From the NCBI RefSeq assembly GCF_047123305.1, contig NZ_CP138918.1, positions 248,001 to 312,000 of the forward strand: DNA of 64,000 nt, in the 5' to 3' direction. The stretch comes from Thalassobius sp047123305 (lineage in GTDB: Bacteria; Pseudomonadota; Alphaproteobacteria; Rhodobacterales; Rhodobacteraceae). Below are positions 1 to 8,049 of the stretch, piece by piece. A program made the position numbers and the translations under genes. Below the pieces are notes generated by a model that did no database searches, was not told where the DNA came from, and worked only from the letters and a program-made list of their open reading frames with translations. How positions within the stretch are numbered: the stretch's first letter is position 1; each line of letters starts with the position of its first letter.

Positions 1-18
1 CATCCGGTGGGGCGTAAC

Positions 19-118
19 TTTGCAAACCCCGTGGGAATTGCCCGGCATTTCTTGCAGAATTTGCGGCTTTGCAAAACTTTGCAGGGCAGTTTTGGCCAAT
101 TCTGCAAATTTTTGCGCA
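19..118 (+). promoter_or_regulatory. Cluster of TTTGCAAA-type sites upstream of prpE
   Basis: Two exact TTTGCAAA palindromes lie at 19-26 and 68-75. Close variants follow: TTTGCGGC at 60-67, TTTGCAGG at 78-85, TCTGCAAA at 101-108 and TTTGCGCA at 111-118. Known: regulators of the ScfR family (PccR of Rhodobacter sphaeroides, RamB of Paracoccus and Corynebacterium) bind TTTGCAAA-type repeats before propionyl-CoA and acetate assimilation genes. Inference: a PccR/RamB-like protein controls the propionyl-CoA synthetase gene that starts at 206. An in-frame reading upstream of 206 runs through these sites and is unlikely to be translated. Confidence 0.6.
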
Positions 119-205
119 ATTCTGTCGCTGTTGGCGGCAACATCCTTGCCTCAGCGGAAACCCCTCCCCTACACCTTAGATAAGAAATTCAGGAGGAGGC
201 ATCTG

Positions 206-2098
206 ATGACATATAAAGAGGTCTATGAGGGCTGGAAGGCCGACCCCGAGGCATTCTGGCTGGAGGCGGCCAAAGAGATCGACTGGATCGACGCCCCGAC
301 CAAGGCCCTGCATGATGAGAACGCACCTCTTTATGAGTGGTTCAAAGACACCAAGCTGAACGCCTGCTGGAACGCCGTGGACCGCCATGTCGAAGGCGGA
401 CGCGGCGATCAGGTTGCCATCATCCACGACAGCCCAGTCACCGGTTCCAAGAAATGGATCACCTATGTGGAGCTGCGCAACCGAGTGGCCATGCTGGCGG
501 GTGCGCTGAAGGCAAAAGGCATCGAAAAAGGCGACCGCGTCATCATTTACATGCCGATGATCCCCGAAGCGCTGGAGGCCATGCTGGCCTGCGCCCGTCT
601 GGGGGCGGTGCATTCGGTGGTGTTTGGCGGCTTTGCCTCCAACGAGCTGGCAGTGCGCATTGACGATGCCAAACCCAAGGCGATCATCGCCGCCTCCTGC
701 GGCATCGAGCCGGGCCGCACGGTGCACTATAAACCGCTGCTGGATGGCGCCATTGAACTGGCCGAACACAAGCCAGATTTCACCGTGATTTTCCAACGTG
801 AAAACGAGGTGGCCGAGCTGATCGAAGGCCGCGACTACAACTGGCACGGCTTCCAATACGGGGTTGCGCCAGCAGACTGTGAACCGGTCGAAGGCGACCA
901 CCCCGCCTATATCCTTTACACCTCCGGCACCACCGGTCAGCCCAAGGGCGTTGTGCGCCCGACGGCAGGCCATCTGGTGGCGCTGAACTGGACCATGAAA
1001 AACCTCTACAACGTCGATCCAGGCGATGTGTTCTGGGCGGCCTCGGATGTGGGTTGGGTCGTGGGCCACAGCTATATCTGTTACGGCCCCCTTGTGGCGG
1101 GCAACACCACCGTGGTGTTCGAAGGCAAACCCATCGGAACCCCTGACGCCGGCACCTTCTGGCGGGTAATCGAAGAGCACAAGGTCAAAAGCTTCTTTAC
1201 CGCCCCCACCGCCTTCCGCGCGGTGAAGCGAGAGGATCCCAAAGGCGAATTTGTCACCAAATACGACCTTTCCTGCCTGAAGCAGGTCTATCTGGCGGGG
1301 GAACGTGCGGACCCCGACACCATCATCTGGGCACAAGACCAGCTGAAGGTCCCGGTGATCGACCACTGGTGGCAAACCGAAACCGGCTGGTGCATCGCGG
1401 GCAACCCTCTCGGCATTGAAGAACTGCCCACCAAACTCGGCAGTCCCGCTGTGCCTCTGCCCGGCTATGACGTGCAGATCCTCGACGAAGGCGGCCACCC
1501 GATGAAAGCGGGCGAACTGGGTGCAATTGCCATCAAGTTGCCGTTGCCCCCTGGCACCCTGCCGACCCTGTGGAACGCCGAAGAGCGGTTCAAGTCCTCC
1601 TACCTCACCACCTTCCCCGGCTACTATGAAACCGGCGATGCGGGTATGATTGATGAGGACGGCTACCTCTCGATCATGGCGCGCACCGATGACGTCATCA
1701 ACGTGGCTGGCCACCGCCTTTCGACCGGCGGCATGGAAGAGGTGTTGGCCGCCCATCCCGACGTGGCCGAATGTGCCGTGATCGGCGTCTCGGACGATCT
1801 GAAAGGGCAATTGCCGATGGGCTTCCTCTGCCTCAACGCCGGCTGCAACCGCCCACATGACGCGGTGGTGAAAGAGGTGGTCAAACTGGTGCGCGAAAAG
1901 ATCGGCCCTGTGGCGGCGTTCAAGCTGGCCACCGTGGTGGACCGCCTGCCCAAGACCCGTTCCGGCAAGATCCTGCGCGGCACCATGGTTTCGATTGCGG
2001 ATGGCAAGGCTTACAAAATGCCCGCCACCATCGATGATCCTGCCATTCTGGATGAGATCAAACTGGCCCTGCAGGGCCTAGGCTACGCCAAAGGCTGA
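206..2098 (+). CDS. prpE: Propionyl-CoA synthetase (propionate-CoA ligase)
   Basis: A 630-residue acyl-CoA synthetase of the ANL superfamily that activates propionate (and probably acetate) to the CoA thioester through an acyl-adenylate, in the cytoplasm. The ATP-binding P-loop YTSGTTGQPKG lies near residue 237, the hinge-region YETGDAG near 471, and the C-terminal catalytic lysine in KTRSGKILRG near 588. The short length and the motif context fit PrpE/ACSS3 better than acetyl-CoA synthetase Acs. The start at 206 is chosen because AGGAGG (191-196) lies at a normal distance; the frame is open further upstream, but only through a regulatory region. It is a single gene closed by a terminator. 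The propionate preference is inferred from family resemblance. Confidence 0.9.
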   Translation: MTYKEVYEGWKADPEAFWLEAAKEIDWIDAPTKALHDENAPLYEWFKDTKLNACWNAVDRHVEGGRGDQVAIIHDSPVTGSKKWITYVELRNRVAMLAGALKAKGIEKGDRVIIYMPMIPEALEAMLACARLGAVHSVVFGGFASNELAVRIDDAKPKAIIAASCGIEPGRTVHYKPLLDGAIELAEHKPDFTVIFQRENEVAELIEGRDYNWHGFQYGVAPADCEPVEGDHPAYILYTSGTTGQPKGVVRPTAGHLVALNWTMKNLYNVDPGDVFWAASDVGWVVGHSYICYGPLVAGNTTVVFEGKPIGTPDAGTFWRVIEEHKVKSFFTAPTAFRAVKREDPKGEFVTKYDLSCLKQVYLAGERADPDTIIWAQDQLKVPVIDHWWQTETGWCIAGNPLGIEELPTKLGSPAVPLPGYDVQILDEGGHPMKAGELGAIAIKLPLPPGTLPTLWNAEERFKSSYLTTFPGYYETGDAGMIDEDGYLSIMARTDDVINVAGHRLSTGGMEEVLAAHPDVAECAVIGVSDDLKGQLPMGFLCLNAGCNRPHDAVVKEVVKLVREKIGPVAAFKLATVVDRLPKTRSGKILRGTMVSIADGKAYKMPATIDDPAILDEIKLALQGLGYAKG

Positions 2099-2121
2099 TT
2101 GATCCACACATGAAAGAACCA

Positions 2122-2154
2122 GAAACCGCGCCCCATACCGGGTGCGGTTTTTTC
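2122..2154 (+). terminator. Rho-independent terminator after prpE
   Basis: AACCGC (from 2124) pairs with GCGGTT (2144-2149), extended inside by CCC/GGG, and is followed by a run of T to 2153. It also separates prpE from the convergent cytochrome gene. Confidence 0.75.
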
Positions 2155-2162
2155 TTGCTGGA

Positions 2163-4154
2163 TCACTCCACCTGCAACAGTGCGGGATCTTTTCCTGTGG
2201 CCCGCCAGATAGGGGTCAGTTCCTGCAGGCTCTGGGCTTGCGACGGCTCCACCCGTAACGCTTCCAAATAGGCCTCGATCGCCGTCTCGTCCTCGCCAGC
2301 CGCAGCCGCCATCCGCGCCCGCAGACGCCAGGCGGGCCAGTGGACCGCCCCCTCGGCCAGCAACGGCGCAAGAACCTCCAGCGCCTCCGCAACCGCACCG
2401 GTGGCGTTCAGCGTGGTGGCCAGATTGTAAAGCCCATTGTCATAGTCCGGATGCAGCGCAACCAGCGCCCGCATCTGCGTTAAGGCCGCCTGCGTCGCGC
2501 CGCTGAAATACAGCACATTGGCGTAGGCCTGCAGCAGCATGGCGTTGTCAGGTGCCCGCTTCAAACCCGCCTCGGCCGCGGCAAGCGCCACTTCATACCG
2601 GCCGGCGTTCAACCCCGCCCGCGCCAGCGCAAGATAGGGTTCATGTCCCGCAAAATCCGCCCGTCCCAACACCTGCTGCAACAGGTCGGTGGCATCGCTG
2701 TGGCGGAAATTGCTGTACTTCAACGTCGCCACTGCCCGTGCCAACAATGCCTCATCGGCGCTAAATCCCTGATCCGGGTAAAGCAGATGCACCCCCGTCA
2801 CATCGGCTGGCACCTTCTGCATCGGCATCACCAATGCCTGTTTCGACCCCGGATCGCGCTGGATCTTGTGATCGGTCATCGTGGTATGGATCACATCCTG
2901 CGTCCGCCGCGTCGGCATGTGACAGGCGACACAATCACCCTGCGCTCCGACCTCGGGATGCGCATAGCCCGAGGCCAGCTGCGGCCGCCCGGCCTGGTCC
3001 ACCTCATGGCAACTCAGACAGATCTGGCGGTAATGATCGGCCCGCTCCGCCACTGGCACCTTGCGATGGGGATCATGGCAAGTCAGACAGCCCAAGGGTG
3101 CTTCGGAATCCTGGGTTCCCAGAAAACAGGCGCTTTGTTCCAGCCGGTAAGGGTGGTGGTTGATGTCAAACCGCTGGCTCTGCCGCCGCTTGCTATCCGT
3201 AATGTCGAGGAAGACCTTGAAGTCCTGCAACTCCTCCCCTGGCCGGAAGGAATAAGCGCCGCGTCCCATCCGCAACTCTGGCGTGACCGCCACAGAGGGC
3301 TGCATGTGGCAGCCATAACAGATGCCATACAGCTGGGTGTTGGACAGATCCGCCGGGTTCACAATGCTGGCTTTGATACGATCGGTGTCCGGCGCGTCAC
3401 CATAAACCTCGGCCAGATGTGCCGCACCGGGACCATGACAGCGCTGACAGCCGATCCCTTCCGGCAGGCTGGCAGGAAACACTTCCGGCATCCCGTCCGC
3501 ATCGCTGCCCTTCGCCACCTCGGGAAAGCCGTTGTGACAGGCCATGCACCGCCGACGCACCTGTCGCCCCACCCCGGGGTGATCGGCAAACTCAAACCCC
3601 GGCGACATTTCCCAGAACCCACCATCCAGCGTGTACCACGCCAAGGGCAACTGCCGCAGCTCGCCGCTGCTGGTACGATAAAGATACACCCGTGAATGAT
3701 GACCCGAGCCCATGATCCAGTCGACCCTCCGTTCAAAAAGGTGAATCCGGTCCCCCGCGACATTCCTCTGGTAGCGGCGGAACCAATAGGCGTCCTCCCG
3801 CCGTTCCATCTCATAATACCGTCTGGAAGGGGCATGATAGAACCGGGCGATCCCATCCCCGTCAAACCGCTCGATAACCTCGGCACCCCGCGCCGCATAG
3901 AAACTTTTGCCCATGCCAACCTGCTGGAAACTGTCCCATTTCTCGGCATGACAGCCGGCACATTCCGCGTCCGGCACGTAGCCCGCCGCTGCTCCGGCGG
4001 TAACAGCGATCCCCATCTCCGCCAACTCAGGATGGGCAACCACGCCAGGCGCCTGCGCCACTGTCTTTGGCTGCTCAACTGGCTCTGCAATGCCCGGGGC
4101 CAGCAGCGCAATCTGCACCATCCCCGCAAGCAGCCCCGCTAATGGCAGGCGCAT
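2163..4154 (-). CDS. Seven-heme c-type cytochrome with C-terminal TPR region
   Basis: A 663-residue secreted protein. Residues 1-24 form a signal peptide (hydrophobic core, cleavage near AEP). Seven CXXCH heme-binding motifs start at Cys 65, 203, 236, 279, 356, 379 and 408, so a periplasmic multiheme electron-transfer protein is expected. From about residue 470 the sequence becomes Ala/Leu-rich helical repeats of TPR type, probably a protein-docking tail. The start at 4154 is chosen because GGAGGA precedes it directly and the signal peptide begins there; the frame is open 29 codons further. The partner and substrate are unknown: no oxidoreductase or quinol dehydrogenase is adjacent. Related cytochrome c554/doubled-CXXCH proteins with TPR tails exist in other bacteria. 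Confidence 0.8.
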   Translation of the reverse strand: MRLPLAGLLAGMVQIALLAPGIAEPVEQPKTVAQAPGVVAHPELAEMGIAVTAGAAAGYVPDAECAGCHAEKWDSFQQVGMGKSFYAARGAEVIERFDGDGIARFYHAPSRRYYEMERREDAYWFRRYQRNVAGDRIHLFERRVDWIMGSGHHSRVYLYRTSSGELRQLPLAWYTLDGGFWEMSPGFEFADHPGVGRQVRRRCMACHNGFPEVAKGSDADGMPEVFPASLPEGIGCQRCHGPGAAHLAEVYGDAPDTDRIKASIVNPADLSNTQLYGICYGCHMQPSVAVTPELRMGRGAYSFRPGEELQDFKVFLDITDSKRRQSQRFDINHHPYRLEQSACFLGTQDSEAPLGCLTCHDPHRKVPVAERADHYRQICLSCHEVDQAGRPQLASGYAHPEVGAQGDCVACHMPTRRTQDVIHTTMTDHKIQRDPGSKQALVMPMQKVPADVTGVHLLYPDQGFSADEALLARAVATLKYSNFRHSDATDLLQQVLGRADFAGHEPYLALARAGLNAGRYEVALAAAEAGLKRAPDNAMLLQAYANVLYFSGATQAALTQMRALVALHPDYDNGLYNLATTLNATGAVAEALEVLAPLLAEGAVHWPAWRLRARMAAAAGEDETAIEAYLEALRVEPSQAQSLQELTPIWRATGKDPALLQVE

Positions 4155-4280
4155 GGCTCCTCCGTGCACGTGTCCGTGCGAATAAAACAACGTTGTCAAA
4201 AGATTACGGCGCGCGCGCCACGCCGACAAGCCTCGCAACATAACACGGACACGCCCGCATTTCTTCTTGGTCGAAATATC

Positions 4281-4309
4281 CCCGCCGGAGGCATGGGCCG
4301 CAGGCCCAT
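4281..4309. repeat. Hairpin-bearing intergenic repeat, copy 1 (3' of nadK)
   Basis: Plus-strand CCCGCCGGAGGCA (4281-4293) is followed by the perfect hairpin ATGGGCC-gca-GGCCCAT (4293-4309). A near copy, CCCGCCGAAGGCA followed by GGGCC-n4-GGCCC, lies 3' of nadE at 48433-48465. Both sit directly downstream of a minus-strand gene, so they may be a dispersed 3'-end element of this lineage. There is no T tract for a classical terminator. Confidence 0.5.
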
Positions 4310-4329
4310 TCCCCTCCTGTCAGCTACGC

Positions 4330-5085
4330 TCAGACAAACTGTTCACGCAGCAGCCGTTCTTCCAGCCCGTGCCCGGGGTCAAACAGCAGCCGATGGGCAA
4401 TCTCGGGTTCCGAACGGATCTCTACTGTGACCACATTCTGCACAAGATGGCTGTCTGCCTCGGCCATCACCGGGCGTTTCTCCGCCTCGATAACGTCAAA
4501 GCGCACCTGCGCAGTAGAGGGCAGCAACGCCCCGCGCCAGCGCCGCGGGCGGAAGGGTGCAATGGCCGTCAGCGCCAGCACATCCGAGCCAATCGGCAGG
4601 ATCGGCCCATGGGCCGAATAGTTATAGGCTGTGGACCCCGCCGGTGTCGCAATCAGCGCCCCGTCGCAGACCAGCTCCTCCATCCGCAACCGTCCGTCAA
4701 TGGTGATCCGCAGCTTGGCCGCCTGCGAGCCGGACCGCAGCACCGAGACCTCGTTCAGCGCCAGCGCCCGATGGGTTGACCCATCCGCGCAGGTGGCCTG
4801 CATCGACAATGGATGAATCACCGCTTCCTCGGCGTCCCTGACCCGTTCCACCAGATCGCTTTCGGAATATTCATTCATCAAAAAGCCAACCGTGCCCCGG
4901 TTCATCCCGTAAACTGGTTTGCCCAGAGACTGCATGCGATGCAGCGCCTCCAGCATAAAACCATCGCCGCCAAGGGCCACAATCACATCCGCCTCAGCCT
5001 CCTCCACATTGCCATAACGCCCCACCAGGGCGGCACGTCCCGTTTGGGCGGAGGGGCTGTCACTGGCGACAAAAGCAATTTTCAT
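4330..5085 (-). CDS. nadK: NAD kinase
   Basis: A 251-residue cytoplasmic enzyme that phosphorylates NAD to NADP with ATP or polyphosphate. The signature GGDG is at residues 39-42, in the context ALGGDGFMLEALH, followed by the conserved GxxGFL-type stretch (TVGFLMNEY) and the substrate motif ATPAGSTAYNYSAHGPIL. Length matches the short alphaproteobacterial form. It is a single minus-strand gene; its 3' side carries a hairpin repeat. Together with nadD (20.4 kb) and nadE (48.5 kb) it covers NAD(P) synthesis in this window. Confidence 0.95.
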   Translation of the reverse strand: MKIAFVASDSPSAQTGRAALVGRYGNVEEAEADVIVALGGDGFMLEALHRMQSLGKPVYGMNRGTVGFLMNEYSESDLVERVRDAEEAVIHPLSMQATCADGSTHRALALNEVSVLRSGSQAAKLRITIDGRLRMEELVCDGALIATPAGSTAYNYSAHGPILPIGSDVLALTAIAPFRPRRWRGALLPSTAQVRFDVIEAEKRPVMAEADSHLVQNVVTVEIRSEPEIAHRLLFDPGHGLEERLLREQFV

Positions 5086-5283
5086 AATTCAACCGGCCCG
5101 CTGTGGCTTTGTATGAGTTTCCGATAGGCGTCATTGGTGCCGATCGAAACACAAGTTTTCAAGAAGCACCACCCCTGCCGCCAACACACGCCACTTGGTC
5201 GCATTCATAGCTTTCCGATTCATGATAATTCCGTTACCTAGCCGCCAAACCTATCCCGTGACCCAGCCATGACGGAGCGTCCC

Positions 5284-6567
5284 ATGTCCGATACCGGTTT
5301 CTTCACCGAAAGCCTTTCCTCCCGCGATCCCGAGCTGTTCGGCTCGATCACCGATGAGCTGGGTCGCCAGCGCAACGAGATCGAATTGATCGCTTCGGAG
5401 AACATTGTCTCTGCCGCCGTTATGGAAGCACAGGGCACGGTTCTGACCAACAAATACGCCGAAGGCTACCCGGGTCGCCGCTACTACGGTGGCTGCCAGC
5501 ACGTGGATGTGGCTGAAAACCTGGCGATTGAGCGCGCCAAAGAACTGTTTGGCTGTGAGTTCGCCAATGTGCAGCCGAACTCGGGTTCGCAGGCGAACCA
5601 GGGTGCCTTCATGTCGATGATCAAACCCGGCGACACCATCCTGGGCATGAACCTGGCCTCCGGTGGCCACCTGACCCACGGCGCCGCGCCGAACCAGTCG
5701 GGCAAGTGGTTCAACGCCGTTCAGTACGGTGTGCGCAAGCAGGACAACCTGATCGACTATGACGAAGTGGCCGCCCTGGCCCGCGAACACAAGCCGGCGC
5801 TGATCATTGCTGGTGGTTCTGCCATCCCGCGTCAGATCGACTTTGCCAAGTTCCGTGAGATCGCTGATGAGGTCGGTGCCTACCTGATGGTGGACATGGC
5901 CCACTTCGCCGGTCTGGTTGCTGCGGGTGAACACCCCTCGCCCTTCCCCTATGCGGATGTGGCCACCACCACCACCCACAAGACCCTGCGCGGTCCCCGT
6001 GGCGGCATGATCCTGACCAACAACGCCGATCTGGCCAAGAAGATCAACTCGGCTATCTTCCCCGGCATTCAGGGTGGCCCGCTGATGCATGTGATCGCCG
6101 CCAAAGCGGTTGCCTTTGGCGAAGCGCTGCGCCCCGAGTTCAAAGAGTACCAGAAGCAGGTGCGCGCCAACGCCGTTGCGCTGGCCGATCAGCTGATGAA
6201 GGGTGGCCTGGACATCGTCACCGGTGGCACCGACACCCATGTGATGCTGGTGGACCTGCGCCCCAAAGGAGTGAAAGGCAACGCCACCGAAAAGGCCCTG
6301 GGCCGCGCCCATATCACCTGCAACAAAAACGGCATCCCGTTTGACCCGGAAAAGCCGATGGTCACCTCGGGCATCCGTCTGGGCACCCCTGCCGGCACCA
6401 CCCGCGGCTTTGGTGAGGCAGAGTTCCGCCAGATCGCAGACTGGATTGTCGAAGTTGTCGACGGCCTGGCCGCCAACGGTGAAGAGGGCAACGGTGAGGT
6501 CGAAGCCAAGGTGAAAGCCGAAGTTGAAGCCTTCTGCGCCAACTTCCCGATGTACCCGAACCTGTAA
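5284..6567 (+). CDS. glyA: Serine hydroxymethyltransferase
   Basis: A 427-residue PLP enzyme that interconverts serine plus tetrahydrofolate with glycine plus 5,10-methylene-THF. The PLP lysine is in TTTHKTLRGPRGG near residue 230; the N-terminal block with IELIASENIVS is typical. A start five codons earlier (5269) is possible, but 5284 gives the usual family N terminus (MSDTGFFTE) and has GGAG about eight bases upstream. Single gene closed by a strong terminator. It works with the glycine cleavage operon at 38.5-43.3 kb. Confidence 0.95.
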   Translation: MSDTGFFTESLSSRDPELFGSITDELGRQRNEIELIASENIVSAAVMEAQGTVLTNKYAEGYPGRRYYGGCQHVDVAENLAIERAKELFGCEFANVQPNSGSQANQGAFMSMIKPGDTILGMNLASGGHLTHGAAPNQSGKWFNAVQYGVRKQDNLIDYDEVAALAREHKPALIIAGGSAIPRQIDFAKFREIADEVGAYLMVDMAHFAGLVAAGEHPSPFPYADVATTTTHKTLRGPRGGMILTNNADLAKKINSAIFPGIQGGPLMHVIAAKAVAFGEALRPEFKEYQKQVRANAVALADQLMKGGLDIVTGGTDTHVMLVDLRPKGVKGNATEKALGRAHITCNKNGIPFDPEKPMVTSGIRLGTPAGTTRGFGEAEFRQIADWIVEVVDGLAANGEEGNGEVEAKVKAEVEAFCANFPMYPNL

Positions 6568-6601
6568 GCCGCCCCGCTGTCAGGTCTGACTGTCAAAATG
6601 C

Positions 6602-6633
6602 AAAACCCCCGGTCCATTTGGCCGGGGGTTTTC
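6602..6633. terminator. Bidirectional terminator between glyA and a small minus-strand gene
   Basis: CCCCCGG (6606-6612) pairs with CCGGGGG (6622-6628), flanked by AAAA on the left and TTTT on the right, so it can serve both strands. Confidence 0.85.
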
Positions 6634-6634
6634 T

Positions 6635-6799
6635 TTAGAACCAGAAGCGGTTGAGCTGTCGCCGGTTTTCCGCTTCGATTGCGGCCTGCTGGCGGCGTTG
6701 CTGTTCCAGATAAGCCTCATGCCGCGCGGCCTGCGAGAGGCTCCCGTTCCAGGATGCATCTTTCTGTTGTTGGTGTCGACGCGTCAGTTTTCCAAACAT
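6635..6799 (-). CDS. Small hypothetical protein, 54 aa, Arg/Gln-rich
   Basis: A short reading frame with a good Shine-Dalgarno (CAGGAGA, seven to eight bases before the ATG at 6799). The product begins MFGKLTRRHQQQKDAS and ends NRFWF; it is basic, Gln/Arg-rich and probably one long amphipathic helix around AYLEQQRRQQAAIEAE. It ends against the glyA terminator, which would also stop its transcript. I do not recognise the family. Support is the ribosome binding site, the clean fit between terminator and start, and protein-like composition; conservation cannot be tested here. Confidence 0.55.
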   Translation of the reverse strand: MFGKLTRRHQQQKDASWNGSLSQAARHEAYLEQQRRQQAAIEAENRRQLNRFWF

Positions 6800-6907
6800 T
6801 TCACAATCTCCTGTATCAAATGTCTGGTCTTAATATGTGCATCTTTTACTGCCTTTACAGCCACGTTTCGCCTTGCCCTTTGTAAGCTAAGCTTACGTAT
6901 TACAGGA

Positions 6908-6936
6908 AAGAGGCCGCGCCTTGCGCAGCCTCGTTC
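6908..6936 (-). terminator. Terminator of the tetR-pspA-yiaA unit
   Basis: On the minus strand GAGGCTGCGC pairs with GCGCGGCCTC (6910-6932) and is followed by TTTC. It lies 15 bases after the stop of the YiaA/B-like gene. Confidence 0.6.
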
Positions 6937-6946
6937 ACCTGGAAAA

Positions 6947-7222
6947 TCACACCTCGTCGCGCAGGGCTTCTTCCAGCATCTTTTCGTTGCGCACCTCTTC
7001 GATCTTACGAATACGATCCTCGCTGGAGCGGGCGTCAAACCGGTATTTCACCACATTTATCAGGCTCAGGGTCAGCAGCAGGATGCCCATCGCCCAGAAC
7101 CCTTTGGTCGCCAGCGGCACTTCGGTCGAGAGCCACAGGGAAATCCCCAACAGCCCGTAAGAGACGGCGACACCTACCATGTTCAGCAGGACGATAAGGG
7201 CGCTGTCATTACGATCGGTCAT
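6947..7222 (-). CDS. YiaA/YiaB-like inner membrane protein
   Basis: A 91-residue protein with two predicted membrane helices (about residues 8-30 and 42-58) and a charged, helical C-terminal tail rich in Glu/Arg. The stretch KGFWAMGILLLTLSLINVVKYR resembles the YiaA/YiaB two-helix domain, in which a second helix follows a Lys-Gly turn. It lies 44 bases downstream of pspA on the same strand with a terminator after it, so it is probably the last gene of the PspA unit and may act at the membrane with PspA. That role is inferred from position only. Confidence 0.65.
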   Translation of the reverse strand: MTDRNDSALIVLLNMVGVAVSYGLLGISLWLSTEVPLATKGFWAMGILLLTLSLINVVKYRFDARSSEDRIRKIEEVRNEKMLEEALRDEV

Positions 7223-7266
7223 TTCAATTACTCCAGTTAAATTTGTTTATTTTTTTGAATTTGGGT

Positions 7267-7941
7267 TTACTTGGACTTCAGCCGCGCAAGTACGTCAGCG
7301 CCGGTGGATTTGGTGGCCGGACCAAACCCGGCCTCCGACAGCACATCCGAGGCGCTTGATGGCGTCAGCGTGGCGTCGATTTCATTGAGGATCTGTGATT
7401 GCTCAAACGGGTCATCCCGCTCCAACACCCGGTTGATCAGCGCCTCGGCCTCTTCAAAGGCGCTGTCCTGCGCCACGTGGCGGCCCAGACGTTTCTGCAG
7501 CTGCTGTTCTTTCTGCGCGGCTCGGGCCGTCAGGGCGCCCTGTTTCAGATCCAGAATGCGGCGATGAGCCCGTTCGACCGACTGCTGCAATTGGAACACC
7601 CGCTCTTCCAGACGTTCCTGGGTCTGCTGGCGCAGGTCACGTTCGTTTTCCATCCGCGCAATCGCCTCCGCCGCGTGGGTCGCCAGATCCTCACGCCCGG
7701 CCTCCAGCGCTTCGGTTGCCCGTTTGGTCAGGTCGATGATCTGGCCGTCGATCTTTGCGATCTGCTTGGCTTCGCCACGCTGTTTCTGCATCAGGCTGGC
7801 CAGCGTGAATTTGGCGTTTTTCAGCCCGGCCTCCGCCTCGCGGATTTTCTGATCGATCAGTTCAATTGCATAGGTGTCGCGCAGGCGCTCCTCTGCGCGG
7901 GCATTGGCGCCGGTCATCAAGGTCTTCAACGTCGAGAACAT
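7267..7941 (-). CDS. pspA: Phage-shock protein A (PspA/IM30 family)
   Basis: A 224-residue, almost entirely helical protein: an N-terminal amphipathic helix (MFSTLKTLMTGANARAEERL) followed by long heptad-rich coiled-coil stretches to about residue 185, then a short tail. This is the PspA/IM30/Vipp1 (ESCRT-III superfamily) architecture; members oligomerise on stressed inner membranes and limit proton leakage. GGAGG lies about eight bases before the start. The promoter region carries three TGAACG-NN-GTTCA-type palindromes that also precede the neighbouring tetR gene, implying TetR control rather than the sigma-54/PspF control known from enterobacteria. No pspB, pspC or pspF is adjacent. Confidence 0.9.
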   Translation of the reverse strand: MFSTLKTLMTGANARAEERLRDTYAIELIDQKIREAEAGLKNAKFTLASLMQKQRGEAKQIAKIDGQIIDLTKRATEALEAGREDLATHAAEAIARMENERDLRQQTQERLEERVFQLQQSVERAHRRILDLKQGALTARAAQKEQQLQKRLGRHVAQDSAFEEAEALINRVLERDDPFEQSQILNEIDATLTPSSASDVLSEAGFGPATKSTGADVLARLKSK

Positions 7942-7978
7942 CGCATTTCCTCCAATCTCAGGGACGGCTCACATGTCG

Positions 7979-8049
7979 TGAACGCCGTTCATGAATTAGA
8001 GATAGCGATTTCCTGAACGATGTTCAAGAAATATTTTGAACGGCGTTCA
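7979..8049 (-). promoter_or_regulatory. pspA promoter with three copies of the TGAACGNNGTTCA operator
   Basis: Three 13-bp palindromes: TGAACGCCGTTCA (7979-7991), TGAACGATGTTCA (8014-8026) and TGAACGGCGTTCA (8037-8049). On the minus strand TTGAAC (8022-8027) and TATCTC (7999-8004), 17 bases apart, could be the -35 and -10; the middle operator covers the -35 and the first lies just downstream of the -10. The third operator contains the tetR stop codon. A fourth copy precedes tetR at 8692-8704. Inference: TetR represses pspA and itself. Confidence 0.75.

Noticed and set aside
20..205. In-frame N-terminal extension of prpE by 62 codons
   Set aside because: It runs through the TTTGCAAA sites, lacks a ribosome site and has no family similarity; the start at 206 has AGGAGG.
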